Positions 1-6,743 of a stretch of 29,317 bases of DNA are shown in pieces. The stretch lies in assembly GCA_007129135.1 (NCBI GenBank), contig SKWB01000279.1:1-29317 (forward strand), read 5' to 3'. Position 1 is the first letter of the stretch. Every line of letters begins with the position of its first letter. Both the position numbers and the translations under genes were made by a program. This stretch comes from Halococcaceae archaeon (GTDB lineage: Archaea > Halobacteriota > Halobacteria > Halobacteriales > Halalkalicoccaceae). The notes below the pieces were generated by a model. The model saw only the letters and a program-made list of their open reading frames with translations, was not told where the DNA came from and ran no database searches.

Positions 1-948
1 CGCATCGGGGTCGACTCGACGATCGTCATGCCGAAACACGCCCCGATCTCGAAGGTGAACGCGACCCGCGAGTACGGTGCGAACGTGGTGCTCCACGGCG
101 AGGACTACGACGAGGCCGCAGAGCGCGCCCACGAGATCGAACGCGAGGAGGGGCGGCTCTACGTCCACGCCTTCGACGACGAACTGGTGATGGCCGGCCA
201 GGGGACGATGGGCCTGGAGATCGTCGAGGACTGCCCCGAGGTCGAGACCGTGGTGGTGGGCATCGGCGGCGGCGGTCTGATAAGCGGCGTCGCGACCGCG
301 GTGAAGGGCCTCGACCCGGAGATCAGGGTGATCGGCGTCCAGGCCGAGGGCGCCTCGAGCGTGGTCGAGTCGCTCGATCGGGGGGAGATCTACGAACGAG
401 AGGCGGTCGACACGATCGCCGACGGGATCGCCACCCGACGCGTGGGCGACCTGGCGTTCGAGCACATCCAGGAGAGAGTCGACGAGGTCGTCACGGTCTC
501 CGACCCGGAGATCGCGCTCGCGATCACGACGCTGCTCGAACGGGGGAAGACGCTGGTGGAGGGTGCCGGGGCGGTGCCGCTCGCGGCGGTGCTCGCCGAG
601 CGGTTCGAGTTCGAGGAGGAGGAGACGATCGTCCCGGCGCTCTGTGGCGGGAACATCGACCTGAACGTCCTCACGACGGTGATAATGCGGGGGCTCGTCG
701 AGACGGGCCGGTACCTGAAGTTCCGGACGGTGCTCAGGGACAGACCTGGGGCGCTGCAGCAGCTGATAGACGTGATCGCGGGCCACGAGGCGAACATCTA
801 CGGCATCCAGCACGACCGGACCTCGCGGGACATCGGGATGAACGCGGCGGAGGTGGTGATCGACGTGGAGACGAGGGGTCACGACCACGTCGAGAGGCTG
901 GTCGCCGCGCTCAGGGAGAACGACTACCGGGTCGAGCTGCTCGCCTGA
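1..948 (+). CDS. ilvA: Threonine ammonia-lyase, C-terminal part (start lies upstream of the window)
   Basis: PLP enzyme converting L-threonine to 2-oxobutanoate and ammonia, the first step towards isoleucine; cytosolic. The reading frame is open from base 1, and the codons before the first ATG at 28 (RIGVDSTIV) continue the family's conserved stretch before MPKHAPISKVNATREYGA, so that ATG is internal and the gene is truncated by the window edge. The Gly-rich PLP-phosphate loop GIGGGGLISG is visible; the Schiff-base lysine should lie upstream of the window. The last ~75 residues, from FRTVLRDRPGALQQL onward, form an ACT domain. A single ACT domain on a chain of about 400 residues matches the short threonine dehydratase type common in archaea, with likely amino-acid feedback. 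A RidA gene follows 50 bp downstream. Serine dehydratase activity cannot be excluded. Confidence 0.93.
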   Translation, partial: RIGVDSTIVMPKHAPISKVNATREYGANVVLHGEDYDEAAERAHEIEREEGRLYVHAFDDELVMAGQGTMGLEIVEDCPEVETVVVGIGGGGLISGVATAVKGLDPEIRVIGVQAEGASSVVESLDRGEIYEREAVDTIADGIATRRVGDLAFEHIQERVDEVVTVSDPEIALAITTLLERGKTLVEGAGAVPLAAVLAERFEFEEEETIVPALCGGNIDLNVLTTVIMRGLVETGRYLKFRTVLRDRPGALQQLIDVIAGHEANIYGIQHDRTSRDIGMNAAEVVIDVETRGHDHVERLVAALRENDYRVELLA

Positions 949-998
949 GATCGAGGGGTCCTGAAAACGTTTAGGAGCCCCGCGTTCGAGGGAGGGGT

Positions 999-1379
999 AT
1001 GAAGCGAGTCATCAGCACCGACGAGGCCCCGTCCGCGGTGGGGGCGTACAGCCAGGGAACGACGAACGGCGACCTGCTCTTCACCGCGGGCCAGATCCCG
1101 CTCACACCGGACGGGGAGCTACTGGACGACGAACCGATCGCGGACCAGACCAGGCAGTCCCTGGAGAACGTGCGGGCGATCCTCGCGGCCGAGGACCTCA
1201 CGATGGGCGACGTGCTGAAGGTGACCGTCTACCTCGCGGACATCGGCGACTTCGAGGAGATGAACGAGGTCTACGCCGAGTTCTTCGACGACGAACCGCC
1301 GGCGCGGAGCGCGTTCGAGGTCGGGGCGCTCCCGAAGGGTGCGGGCGTCGAGATCGAGGCGATCGCCAGCACCGAGTGA
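999..1379 (+). CDS. ridA: RidA family reactive enamine/imine deaminase
   Basis: Small cytosolic enzyme of the RidA (YjgF/YER057c) family, which hydrolyses reactive enamines and imines such as the 2-aminocrotonate released by threonine dehydratase. At 126 residues it has the family's normal length. Key residues are in place: Y17 in GAYSQG, the FTAGQIP strand, R103 in PPARSAFEV (the arginine that binds the substrate carboxylate) and E120 near the C-terminus. The position right after the threonine ammonia-lyase gene fits its role in clearing that enzyme's intermediate. The stop codon TGA at 1377-1379 is followed directly by the ATG of the next small gene, so the two are probably cotranscribed. 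Confidence 0.93.
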   Translation: MKRVISTDEAPSAVGAYSQGTTNGDLLFTAGQIPLTPDGELLDDEPIADQTRQSLENVRAILAAEDLTMGDVLKVTVYLADIGDFEEMNEVYAEFFDDEPPARSAFEVGALPKGAGVEIEAIASTE

Positions 1380-1565
1380 ATGGAGCCGCGGCTGAAGGCG
1401 AGCCTGCTCTGGGGGGTGGTCGCTGCGCTCTCCTTTCTCGTTCTGACCGGCGGGTACGGACTCATCACCGGATCGTCGCTGGGCGTCGAGCTCCGGGTCG
1501 GGGTGGCGGGCGTAGTAGCCCTCTGTGCGGTCGGCGTGACCTACCTCCTCGACGGCTACCTCTAG
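1380..1565 (+). CDS. Small two-helix membrane protein of unknown function
   Basis: A 61-residue hydrophobic protein with two predicted transmembrane segments, about residues 9-30 and 38-57, joined by a short loop GSSLGVELRV. It starts at the base right after the ridA stop codon (TGA|ATG), so expression is probably coupled. I do not recognise a characterised family; similar tiny membrane proteins are common in haloarchaea. Its TAG stop lies in a CTAG that is also the stop of the opposing gene, so the two genes overlap by four bases. The start is supported by the tight junction rather than a separate ribosome-binding site. Confidence 0.7.
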   Translation: MEPRLKASLLWGVVAALSFLVLTGGYGLITGSSLGVELRVGVAGVVALCAVGVTYLLDGYL

Positions 1566-1801
1566 GCGCTCGATCCGAGCCGGAGTTCGGCGTCGGTCAC
1601 CGTCTCGACGAGGTCGCCCTCGACGACGATGGCGTCCTCGTTCGTCTCGCCGCGTCCGATCGCTGACATGACGGCGGCGGTGATCCCCGCGTCGGGGTCG
1701 ACGTACGCCGTGTTCTCCTCGACCGTAGTCACGATACCGATCGTCTGGCCGTCGGCGTCGACGAGGACCTTCCCCTCGTCCTCCGCGCTCAGTGATGCCA
1801 T
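1562..1801 (-). CDS. PRC-barrel-like small protein
   Basis: A 79-residue acidic cytosolic protein. Its N-terminal half (GKVLVDADGQTIGIVTTVEE then NTAYVDPD) has the pattern of a PRC-barrel strand set: a 'G..V.d..G..iG.v' motif and an aromatic followed by a polar turn. Haloarchaea encode many such stand-alone mini PRC-barrel proteins without a defined job. The C-terminal part (AIVVEGDLVETVTDAELRL) looks like a second pair of strands. It converges on the small membrane protein and ends in the same CTAG. The assignment rests on the strand pattern only. Confidence 0.65.
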   Translation of the reverse strand: MASLSAEDEGKVLVDADGQTIGIVTTVEENTAYVDPDAGITAAVMSAIGRGETNEDAIVVEGDLVETVTDAELRLGSSA

Positions 1802-1887
1802 CGCTTCGCCTACTCCCTGCCCGCGTTTAGCTCCACCGCTCGCGAAAGAACAGGTTTAACTCCGCCTCGTGACTACCCCCACCCCGA

Positions 1888-1969
1888 GCCGGGATGGCCG
1901 AATGGTAAAGCGCACGCCTGGAAAGCGTGTTCCCGTATGGGATTCTGGGTTCGAATCCCAGTCCCGGCG
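1888..1969 (+). tRNA. tRNA-Ser (anticodon GGA)
   Basis: A full cloverleaf can be drawn. Acceptor stem GCCGGGA (1888-1894) pairs with TCCCGGC (1962-1968), discriminator G1969. The anticodon stem CACGC (1913-1917) pairs with GCGTG (1925-1929) around loop CTGGAAA, anticodon GGA at 1920-1922. The long variable arm TCCC (1931-1934) / GGGA (1939-1942) is typical of class II tRNAs. The T arm is CTGGG-TTCGAAT-CCCAG (1945-1961). Anticodon plus long variable arm give serine, reading UCC and UCU. CCA is not encoded. I found no second copy of the 3' end in the window, so there is no sign of use as an integration site here. Confidence 0.97.
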
Positions 1970-2110
1970 TCTCAATCGATTTCGAGCTCCAGAGCGGCTG
2001 CGCCAGCGGGGTCCCGGAGACGGTATCGAAGGATGAGTGGGGTCGTCGCTCGCGGAAGGGAGCCCCTGGCTGGCGAGAGCGACGGCCGCAGGAGTCGAGT
2101 CCGATACTGC

Positions 2111-2320
2111 CTACCGGGTCTCCTCGACGGGGAGGTACGACCCCCGCGTCGCGGAGAGCCAGCTCTCTTCGAGGTCGCCTCTGGTCGCGTCGAAGACGAC
2201 GACCTCGTCCGGTTCGAAGCCGCATCTGATCCCGATCCCACTCGGGTTGAACGTGTACCGAAGCGCGAACGTCGGCCAGTCCTCGACGGCTTGCTGCTGC
2301 TCCGATTGCCCTTCACTCAT
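2111..2320 (-). CDS. Small conserved-looking haloarchaeal protein, unknown function
   Basis: A 69-residue acidic protein with a hydrophilic Gln-rich start and a compact core (WPTFALRYTFNPSG, then GFEPDEVVVFD and ESWLSATRGSYLPVEE) that suggests a small beta-rich fold. No transmembrane segment and no metal-binding cysteines. It is the last gene of a three-gene minus-strand operon: its ATG lies inside the end of the preceding 57-residue gene, overlapping by 8 bp. This frame is chosen over the longer arginine- and proline-rich frames here because it is acidic, has ordinary composition and overlaps its neighbour. I do not assign a function. Confidence 0.6.
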   Translation of the reverse strand: MSEGQSEQQQAVEDWPTFALRYTFNPSGIGIRCGFEPDEVVVFDATRGDLEESWLSATRGSYLPVEETR

Positions 2321-2486
2321 GCGTCCTCCCCCCTGTTCGAAAGGAGCCCTCCACGCGGGAGAGGAACTCGATCGCCTCCTGGATGTACGCGAGCTCCTCG
2401 GCCGAGAGCCCGTCGTACTCGTGAGCCCCCGTCTCTAGGAGGGCGCGCGCGGCGGCGACGCGTTCGGGAAGCGTGAGCGATCCCAT
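2313..2486 (-). CDS. 57-residue acidic helical protein, unknown function
   Basis: A short frame starting at the ATG on bases 2486-2484 and ending with TGA at 2315-2313. The product begins MGSLTLPERVAAARALLETG and is predicted to be mostly helical (AEELAYIQEAIEFLSRVEG). Its ATG shares one base with the TGA of the upstream 231-residue gene (TGATG), and its end overlaps the next gene by 8 bp, so it sits as a translationally coupled middle gene. The longer extension of this frame to 3215 is arginine-rich and shadows the real upstream gene, so the short start is chosen. No family recognised. Confidence 0.65.
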   Translation of the reverse strand: MGSLTLPERVAAARALLETGAHEYDGLSAEELAYIQEAIEFLSRVEGSFRTGGRTHE

Positions 2487-3181
2487 CAGCGCCTCGATCG
2501 AAGGATCTCGTCGAAGTACCCCGACATCACGTCGATCGCCTGGTTCCAGTGGCGCTCGGTGTGCATGTCGTGGAGCTCGACACCGACGAGGTAGCGCGCG
2601 GCGATGTGGCCAGAGCCGTCGTCCCCGAAGCCGTTCTTCTCGGGGTGGCCGGAGCCGCCGAGCGCGGCGTCGATCTCGATTCGCTGGGCCTTCAACGTGG
2701 GCGTCCAGTAGTCGCCGCCGACCTTGTGTCGCTTCCAGGCGAGCGTCGTGAGCCGGGCGTACTCCTCGGACATGCCGACGATCCGTGCCCGCCTCCGGAG
2801 CGGCCGTTCGACCGGTCCCCAGTCGGCCTCTGCGAGGCCCTCGAGGTCGACGACCTCCCTGTCGTCTATGTACGGCGCTTCGACCTCGTCTTTCGCCCAG
2901 AGCGAGTCGACGTAGGCGGTGGCTGCCTCGCGTGCCTCGTGCTCGGAGAGGTGGGGGAACTGGAGTCGGTCGACGGCGAAGAACGCCTCGATCGCACCCG
3001 TTCGCTCGCGCTGGTCGTGGAGGACGAACCCGGCACAGAGCTCCTCGGCCATTCGAGAGGGGAGCGACTCGGGCACCTCCGTCTGCCCCGTCGGCGTGCT
3101 GGCCGGCGCGTCTGGATTGCTCATTGTCGAGGTCGGACCGTCCACGGGACCGGACTGATCCTGTGTTGTATCGGACTTCAT
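2486..3181 (-). CDS. Unknown soluble protein, first gene of a three-gene operon
   Basis: A 231-residue acidic protein. The first ~40 residues are Ser/Thr/Pro-rich and probably disordered. The rest looks globular and helical, with Trp- and His-containing stretches such as SLWAKDEVEAPYIDD, TTLAWKRHKVGGDYWTP and VELHDMHTERHWNQAID. No signal peptide, transmembrane helix or motif I recognise. A second ATG at codon 20 is a possible start, but a TATA-like GATATAAG near 3222-3229 on this strand puts transcription about 20 bp before the first ATG, favouring 3181. The stop TGA overlaps the next ATG (TGATG). The gene may be an accessory or mobile-element remnant next to a tRNA, but I see no direct sign of that. 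Confidence 0.75.
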   Translation of the reverse strand: MKSDTTQDQSGPVDGPTSTMSNPDAPASTPTGQTEVPESLPSRMAEELCAGFVLHDQRERTGAIEAFFAVDRLQFPHLSEHEAREAATAYVDSLWAKDEVEAPYIDDREVVDLEGLAEADWGPVERPLRRRARIVGMSEEYARLTTLAWKRHKVGGDYWTPTLKAQRIEIDAALGGSGHPEKNGFGDDGSGHIAARYLVGVELHDMHTERHWNQAIDVMSGYFDEILRSRR

Positions 3182-3221
3182 GACGTATTAATCTGCCTCT
3201 AACTTCGGTGGCCACGGGAGA

Positions 3222-3229
3222 CTTATATC
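3222..3229 (-). promoter_or_regulatory. TATA box for the 2111-3181 operon
   Basis: On the minus strand the sequence GATATAAG lies about 41-48 bp before the ATG at 3181. Archaeal transcription usually starts 25-30 bp after the TATA box, giving a leader of roughly 15-20 bases. Confidence 0.45.
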
Positions 3230-3260
3230 TGTGATGTAACAGACGGGTGAGTCGCGGCCG

Positions 3261-3432
3261 TTACCGGGAGGTAATCGGGAGAGAGCCCCGGATTCACGGT
3301 AGATCCCGGTTTCGGCCCGATCCCGGTGACCTATCGAACGGTGAGAAACGACGATAACAGGGTGTTAATCGCCCTGTCGATCGGTAATGGGGGGTTACAG
3401 AAGAACTATTAGGGGGTGCTCGAAACACCCCC
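3261..3432. promoter_or_regulatory. Cluster of inverted repeats before the PAS histidine kinase gene
   Basis: The divergent intergenic region holds several short inverted repeats: TTACC-4-GGTAA (3261-3274), TAACA-3-TGTTA (3355-3367), ACAGGG/CCCTGT (3357-3377, overlapping the previous one), a GTAA/TTAC pair around 3384-3398, and a 7-bp stem GGGGGTG/CACCCCC (3412-3432). The last sits about 27 bp before the kinase ATG, next to an AT-rich patch AACTATTAG that could be the TATA element. They are candidate operators or RNA hairpins. No known binding protein can be assigned. Confidence 0.4.
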
Positions 3433-3459
3433 GACGGTAGCGGTTCGCCACCACCTCAC

Positions 3460-6120
3460 ATGACGAACGAATTCCTCTACGTCGGCCCGGAACGGGCGTA
3501 CGTTTCGGAGCTCCTGACCGACGCCGCGGCGCTCTGTGTCGCGAGGACGGTCGACGACGCGGTTCGGTGGTCCACCGACGGGACCTGTCGGGGGGTCGTC
3601 TGCGAGGAGTCGGTCCTGGACGACCCGGACGCAATCGAGCGGCTCCGGTCGAGTTTCTCCGGAGTGCCGATCGTTCTGGTCGCCGAGCCGGACGAGGGCG
3701 ATGTCGTGGACGGGAGGGTCGATCAGGTCCGTGCGCCCGAGGAGCTCGGCGGGCTCGTCGCGTCGTCAGAGCCCGACCGAGAGGGGCGATCCGACGGGGA
3801 CCGAAGCGCGTTCGTCCCCCCGCTGGAGTTCACGAGGGACGTCCTCGACCGCCTCCCCGACATCTTCTTCATCACCGATACCGACGGGAAGCTCGTCCAC
3901 TGGAACGACCGGCTCACCCAGGTGACGGGGTATACCGACGAGGAGATCAGAGAGCTCTCGCCGGTCGAGTTCTTCGTCGAGGAGGACAGAGCGACCGTCC
4001 GAGCTTCTGTCGAGCGGGCCGTCGCGGAGGGAGAGGGGACCGTCGAGGCACGACTCCTGACGAGCGACGGCACGACCATCGACTACGAGTTCATCGGATC
4101 GATCGCCGAGAGCGGCGACTCGACCCGGTACATCTGTGGGGTCGGACGGGACCTCTCCGACCGCCGGCGGTCCGAACGCGCGCTGCGCGAGCGCGACCAG
4201 GCGCTCTCCAACCTGGTTCGAAACCTCCCGGGGATCGCGATCAGGTACCGAAACGAGTCGGAGATGCCGATCGAGTTCACGAGCGAGGGCTGTCTCGAAC
4301 TCACCGGCTACTCCCACGAGACGCTCGAGTCCGGCGAGGTGACCTGGCTCGGTGACCTGATCCACCCCGACGACCGGGAGACGGTGGGCGAGGAGATCGG
4401 CTCCGCGGTCAGCGACGGGACGCAGTACAGACTCACCTACCGGCTCGTCCCCGAGAGCGGCGATGTCCGGTGGGTGAGAGAACAGGGACAGGGTGTCGAG
4501 AGACCGGACGGATCGGTCGCGTACATCGACAGCTACGTGACCGACATCACCGACCTGATCGAGACAGAGCGCCGTCTCGACTACGAACGCGAGAAGCTCC
4601 GATCGCTGATCGCACGGATCGAGGAGTACGCGATCTACGTCCTCGACACCCGTGGTCGTGTCGTCAGCTGGAACCAGGGTGCCCGAGAGATCACGGGGTA
4701 CGACGAGCGGGAGGTGATCGGCGAACACGTCTCGACGTTCTACACCGACGAGGACCGCGAGCTGGGCGTCCCCGATCGGCTGCTCGCGGAGGCCGTCACG
4801 GCCGGGTCGTCCGAACACCGCGGCTGGCGTGTTCGCGCCGATGGGACGCGGTTCTGGGCGAACGCGCTCCTCACCACGATCGAGGAGGGAGGCGAGCTGA
4901 TCGGGTTCGCCTCCATCACCCGCGACATGACCGACAGAAAGCGGATGGAGGAGGCCCTACGCGAGGAGAAGGCGTTCACCGAGAGCGCCCTCGACGCCCA
5001 GCAGGACCTCTTTTACGTCTTCGACACCAGCGGTGCCGTCCTCCGCTGGAACGGCCGGTTCACCGAGGTGACCGGCTACGACGACCAGGAGATAGCGACC
5101 ATGCACCCCGTCGAGTTCGTCGCCGAGGAAGACGCGGAGAAGGTGGTCGAGACGATGGCGGAGGTCGTCGCGACCGGCGAGAACGTGACGATAGAGGCGA
5201 CGCTCGTGACCAAGGGAGGTGAGGAGATCCCCTACGAGTTCACCGGGTCGATACTCGATGGGACCGCCGCGGGGAGGATAGAGGAGGAGTCGGTCTCGAT
5301 CGGGGAGGACCGATCGAAGACCGAGGCGGTCTACATCTGCGGTATCGGACGGGACATCTCCGAACGGCTCCGAGCCGAGCGCGAACTCGAGACGCTGGTG
5401 GACGAGCTCGAACGGTCGAACGCCGAACTCGAACGGTTCGCCTACGTGGCCTCGCACGACCTGAAGGAGCCGCTCAGGATGATCAGGAGCTACCTCGATC
5501 TCCTCGAACGGCGCTACGGCGACGACCTCGACGAGGACGCCGGCGAGTTCATCGACTACGCCGTCGACGGCGCCGCACGAATGCAGCGGATGATCGACGA
5601 CCTGCTCTCGTACTCCCGGATCGAAACACAGGAGCTCCGGTTCGAGCCCGTCGACTGCGAGGAGGTGTTCGAGCGCGTCGAGACCGACCTCACGGTCGTC
5701 ATCGAGGAGAGCGACGCCGAGATCGAGATCGGCAGCCTCCCGACCATCGAGGCCGACCACGATCAGCTCACCCAGCTGTTCCAGAACCTCGTGAGCAACG
5801 CGATCAAGTACGCCGGGGACGAGCCACCACGGATAGCGGTCTCGTCGCGACGGGAGGAAGAGGCCCACGTGATCGAGGTGAGCGACGACGGGATCGGGAT
5901 CGAGGAGGAGCGACTCGAAGACGTCTTCGAGATATTCAACACCGGGACGGGATCGTCGAGCACGGGGATCGGCCTCTCGATCTGCGAGAAGATCGCGACC
6001 CGACACGGCGGCTCGATCGCGATCGACTCGGAGCCGGGATCGGGGACGACAGTTTCAGTGACGCTCCCCATGAAACAAGTCGACGTGACCGCGCGTAAGA
6101 AGCCGACCGCGGACGTCTAA
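3460..6120 (+). CDS. Soluble multi-PAS sensor histidine kinase
   Basis: An 886-residue cytosolic kinase. The N-terminal ~100 residues resemble a receiver fold but have VCEES where the phosphoacceptor Asp would be, so this is probably a pseudo-receiver. Four PAS domains follow at about 120-240, 248-370, 380-500 and 506-645. The first and fourth share the pattern 'D.L/F.F.D..G.....N.R...VTGY.D.EI' and look like internal duplicates. HisKA is at about 655-725 with phosphoacceptor H666 in ASHDLKEPLR. The HATPase domain is at about 765-875 with N box NLVSNAIKYA, G1 DDGIGI and G2 SSTGIGLSI. There are no transmembrane segments, so it senses an internal signal such as redox state, gas or a small ligand. 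No response regulator is adjacent; a PadR regulator gene follows. The start is the ATG after the hairpin-rich region. Confidence 0.95.
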   Translation: MTNEFLYVGPERAYVSELLTDAAALCVARTVDDAVRWSTDGTCRGVVCEESVLDDPDAIERLRSSFSGVPIVLVAEPDEGDVVDGRVDQVRAPEELGGLVASSEPDREGRSDGDRSAFVPPLEFTRDVLDRLPDIFFITDTDGKLVHWNDRLTQVTGYTDEEIRELSPVEFFVEEDRATVRASVERAVAEGEGTVEARLLTSDGTTIDYEFIGSIAESGDSTRYICGVGRDLSDRRRSERALRERDQALSNLVRNLPGIAIRYRNESEMPIEFTSEGCLELTGYSHETLESGEVTWLGDLIHPDDRETVGEEIGSAVSDGTQYRLTYRLVPESGDVRWVREQGQGVERPDGSVAYIDSYVTDITDLIETERRLDYEREKLRSLIARIEEYAIYVLDTRGRVVSWNQGAREITGYDEREVIGEHVSTFYTDEDRELGVPDRLLAEAVTAGSSEHRGWRVRADGTRFWANALLTTIEEGGELIGFASITRDMTDRKRMEEALREEKAFTESALDAQQDLFYVFDTSGAVLRWNGRFTEVTGYDDQEIATMHPVEFVAEEDAEKVVETMAEVVATGENVTIEATLVTKGGEEIPYEFTGSILDGTAAGRIEEESVSIGEDRSKTEAVYICGIGRDISERLRAERELETLVDELERSNAELERFAYVASHDLKEPLRMIRSYLDLLERRYGDDLDEDAGEFIDYAVDGAARMQRMIDDLLSYSRIETQELRFEPVDCEEVFERVETDLTVVIEESDAEIEIGSLPTIEADHDQLTQLFQNLVSNAIKYAGDEPPRIAVSSRREEEAHVIEVSDDGIGIEEERLEDVFEIFNTGTGSSSTGIGLSICEKIATRHGGSIAIDSEPGSGTTVSVTLPMKQVDVTARKKPTADV

Positions 6121-6220
6121 GGACGACGACCGGTTCACCGCCGTGCCCCACGTCGGACAATCCCTCCGAAACCGTGGTTTATTGGGCCATTAAGATCGTA
6201 CTGGGGGAAAAGCCACCCGA

Positions 6221-6241
6221 GTTGGGGATACCGCCCCCAAC
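6221..6241. terminator. GC-rich hairpin downstream of the kinase gene
   Basis: GTTGGGG (6221-6227) pairs perfectly with CCCCAAC (6235-6241) around a 7-base loop, about 100 bp after the kinase stop. A CTGGG at 6201-6205 could also pair with CCCAG at 6241-6245. There is no T run, so termination is uncertain; it could equally be a regulatory element for the downstream PadR gene. Confidence 0.3.
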
Positions 6242-6295
6242 CCAGCCCCACCGTCTGGCTCGGCTCCGACCGAAATCGTGGGTGGTCGTGTGAAA

Positions 6296-6402
6296 CGTAT
6301 ACGAATGGCCGATCTTTTCACCGGACGCCTAGGCAAGGTGTAATTTGGTGAACCGTCTTCTCATTATATACGTCTCGCTCTCAGAGGGTGTAGCAGAGGT
6401 GA
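6296..6402 (+). promoter_or_regulatory. Promoter, palindromes and ribosome-binding site of the PadR-type gene
   Basis: Contains palindromes CGTATACG (6296-6303) and GCCTAGGC (6327-6334). The second is flanked by CACC (6319-6322) and GGTG (6337-6340), and a wider TTCACC/GGTGAA pair spans 6317-6322 and 6347-6352. A TATA box TTATATA lies at about 6364-6370, and a good Shine-Dalgarno GAGGTGA at 6396-6402 precedes the ATG at 6407. PadR proteins bind palindromes and often repress their own gene, so these are candidate operators; that role is inference. Confidence 0.5.
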
Positions 6403-6406
6403 ACGC

Positions 6407-6718
6407 ATGCACGATCTAACCGGATTCCAGCGAGACCTACTACTGGTCGTCGCCGGCCTCGACGAGCCGAAGGGGCTGGACGTGAACGACGAACTCGAGC
6501 GGTACTACGGGACGGAGATCCGTCACGGGCGACTCTATCCGAACCTCGACACACTCGTGAACAAGGGGCTCGTCAAGAAGGGGAAACACGACCTCAGGAC
6601 GAACAAGTACATCCTCACCGACCGGGGGAAGCGAGAGATCGAGGCCAGACTGAACTGGGAGCTCTCGTACATCCCGGACGAGATCAAAGACCGACTCGAG
6701 AACCTGCCGTCACAGTAA
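6407..6718 (+). CDS. PadR family winged-helix transcriptional regulator
   Basis: A 103-residue DNA-binding protein made of one winged helix. MHDLTGFQRDLLLVVAGLD starts the fold, RHGRLYPNLDTLVNKGLVKKG is the PadR-type recognition helix and start of the wing, and TNKYILTDRGKREIEAR completes it. The 'GRLYP.LDTLV.KGLV' signature is typical of haloarchaeal short PadR proteins, which lack the long C-terminal dimerisation domain. Strong upstream signals (TATA, Shine-Dalgarno GAGGTGA) support this start. It converges on the phosphodiesterase gene with 25 bp between stops. Targets are unknown; its own palindrome-rich promoter is the obvious candidate. Confidence 0.9.
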   Translation: MHDLTGFQRDLLLVVAGLDEPKGLDVNDELERYYGTEIRHGRLYPNLDTLVNKGLVKKGKHDLRTNKYILTDRGKREIEARLNWELSYIPDEIKDRLENLPSQ

Positions 6719-6743
6719 CGCGAGTTCCGGCCTCTTCTCTCGA

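Noticed and set aside
1945..1969. 3' end of tRNA-Ser as an attachment site
   Set aside because: I found no second copy of the T arm or acceptor end in the window, and no integrase gene.
2313..3215. 300-codon minus-strand frame
   Set aside because: Its upstream part is arginine-rich and lies over the 231-residue gene in another frame. Only the last 57 codons are kept as a gene.
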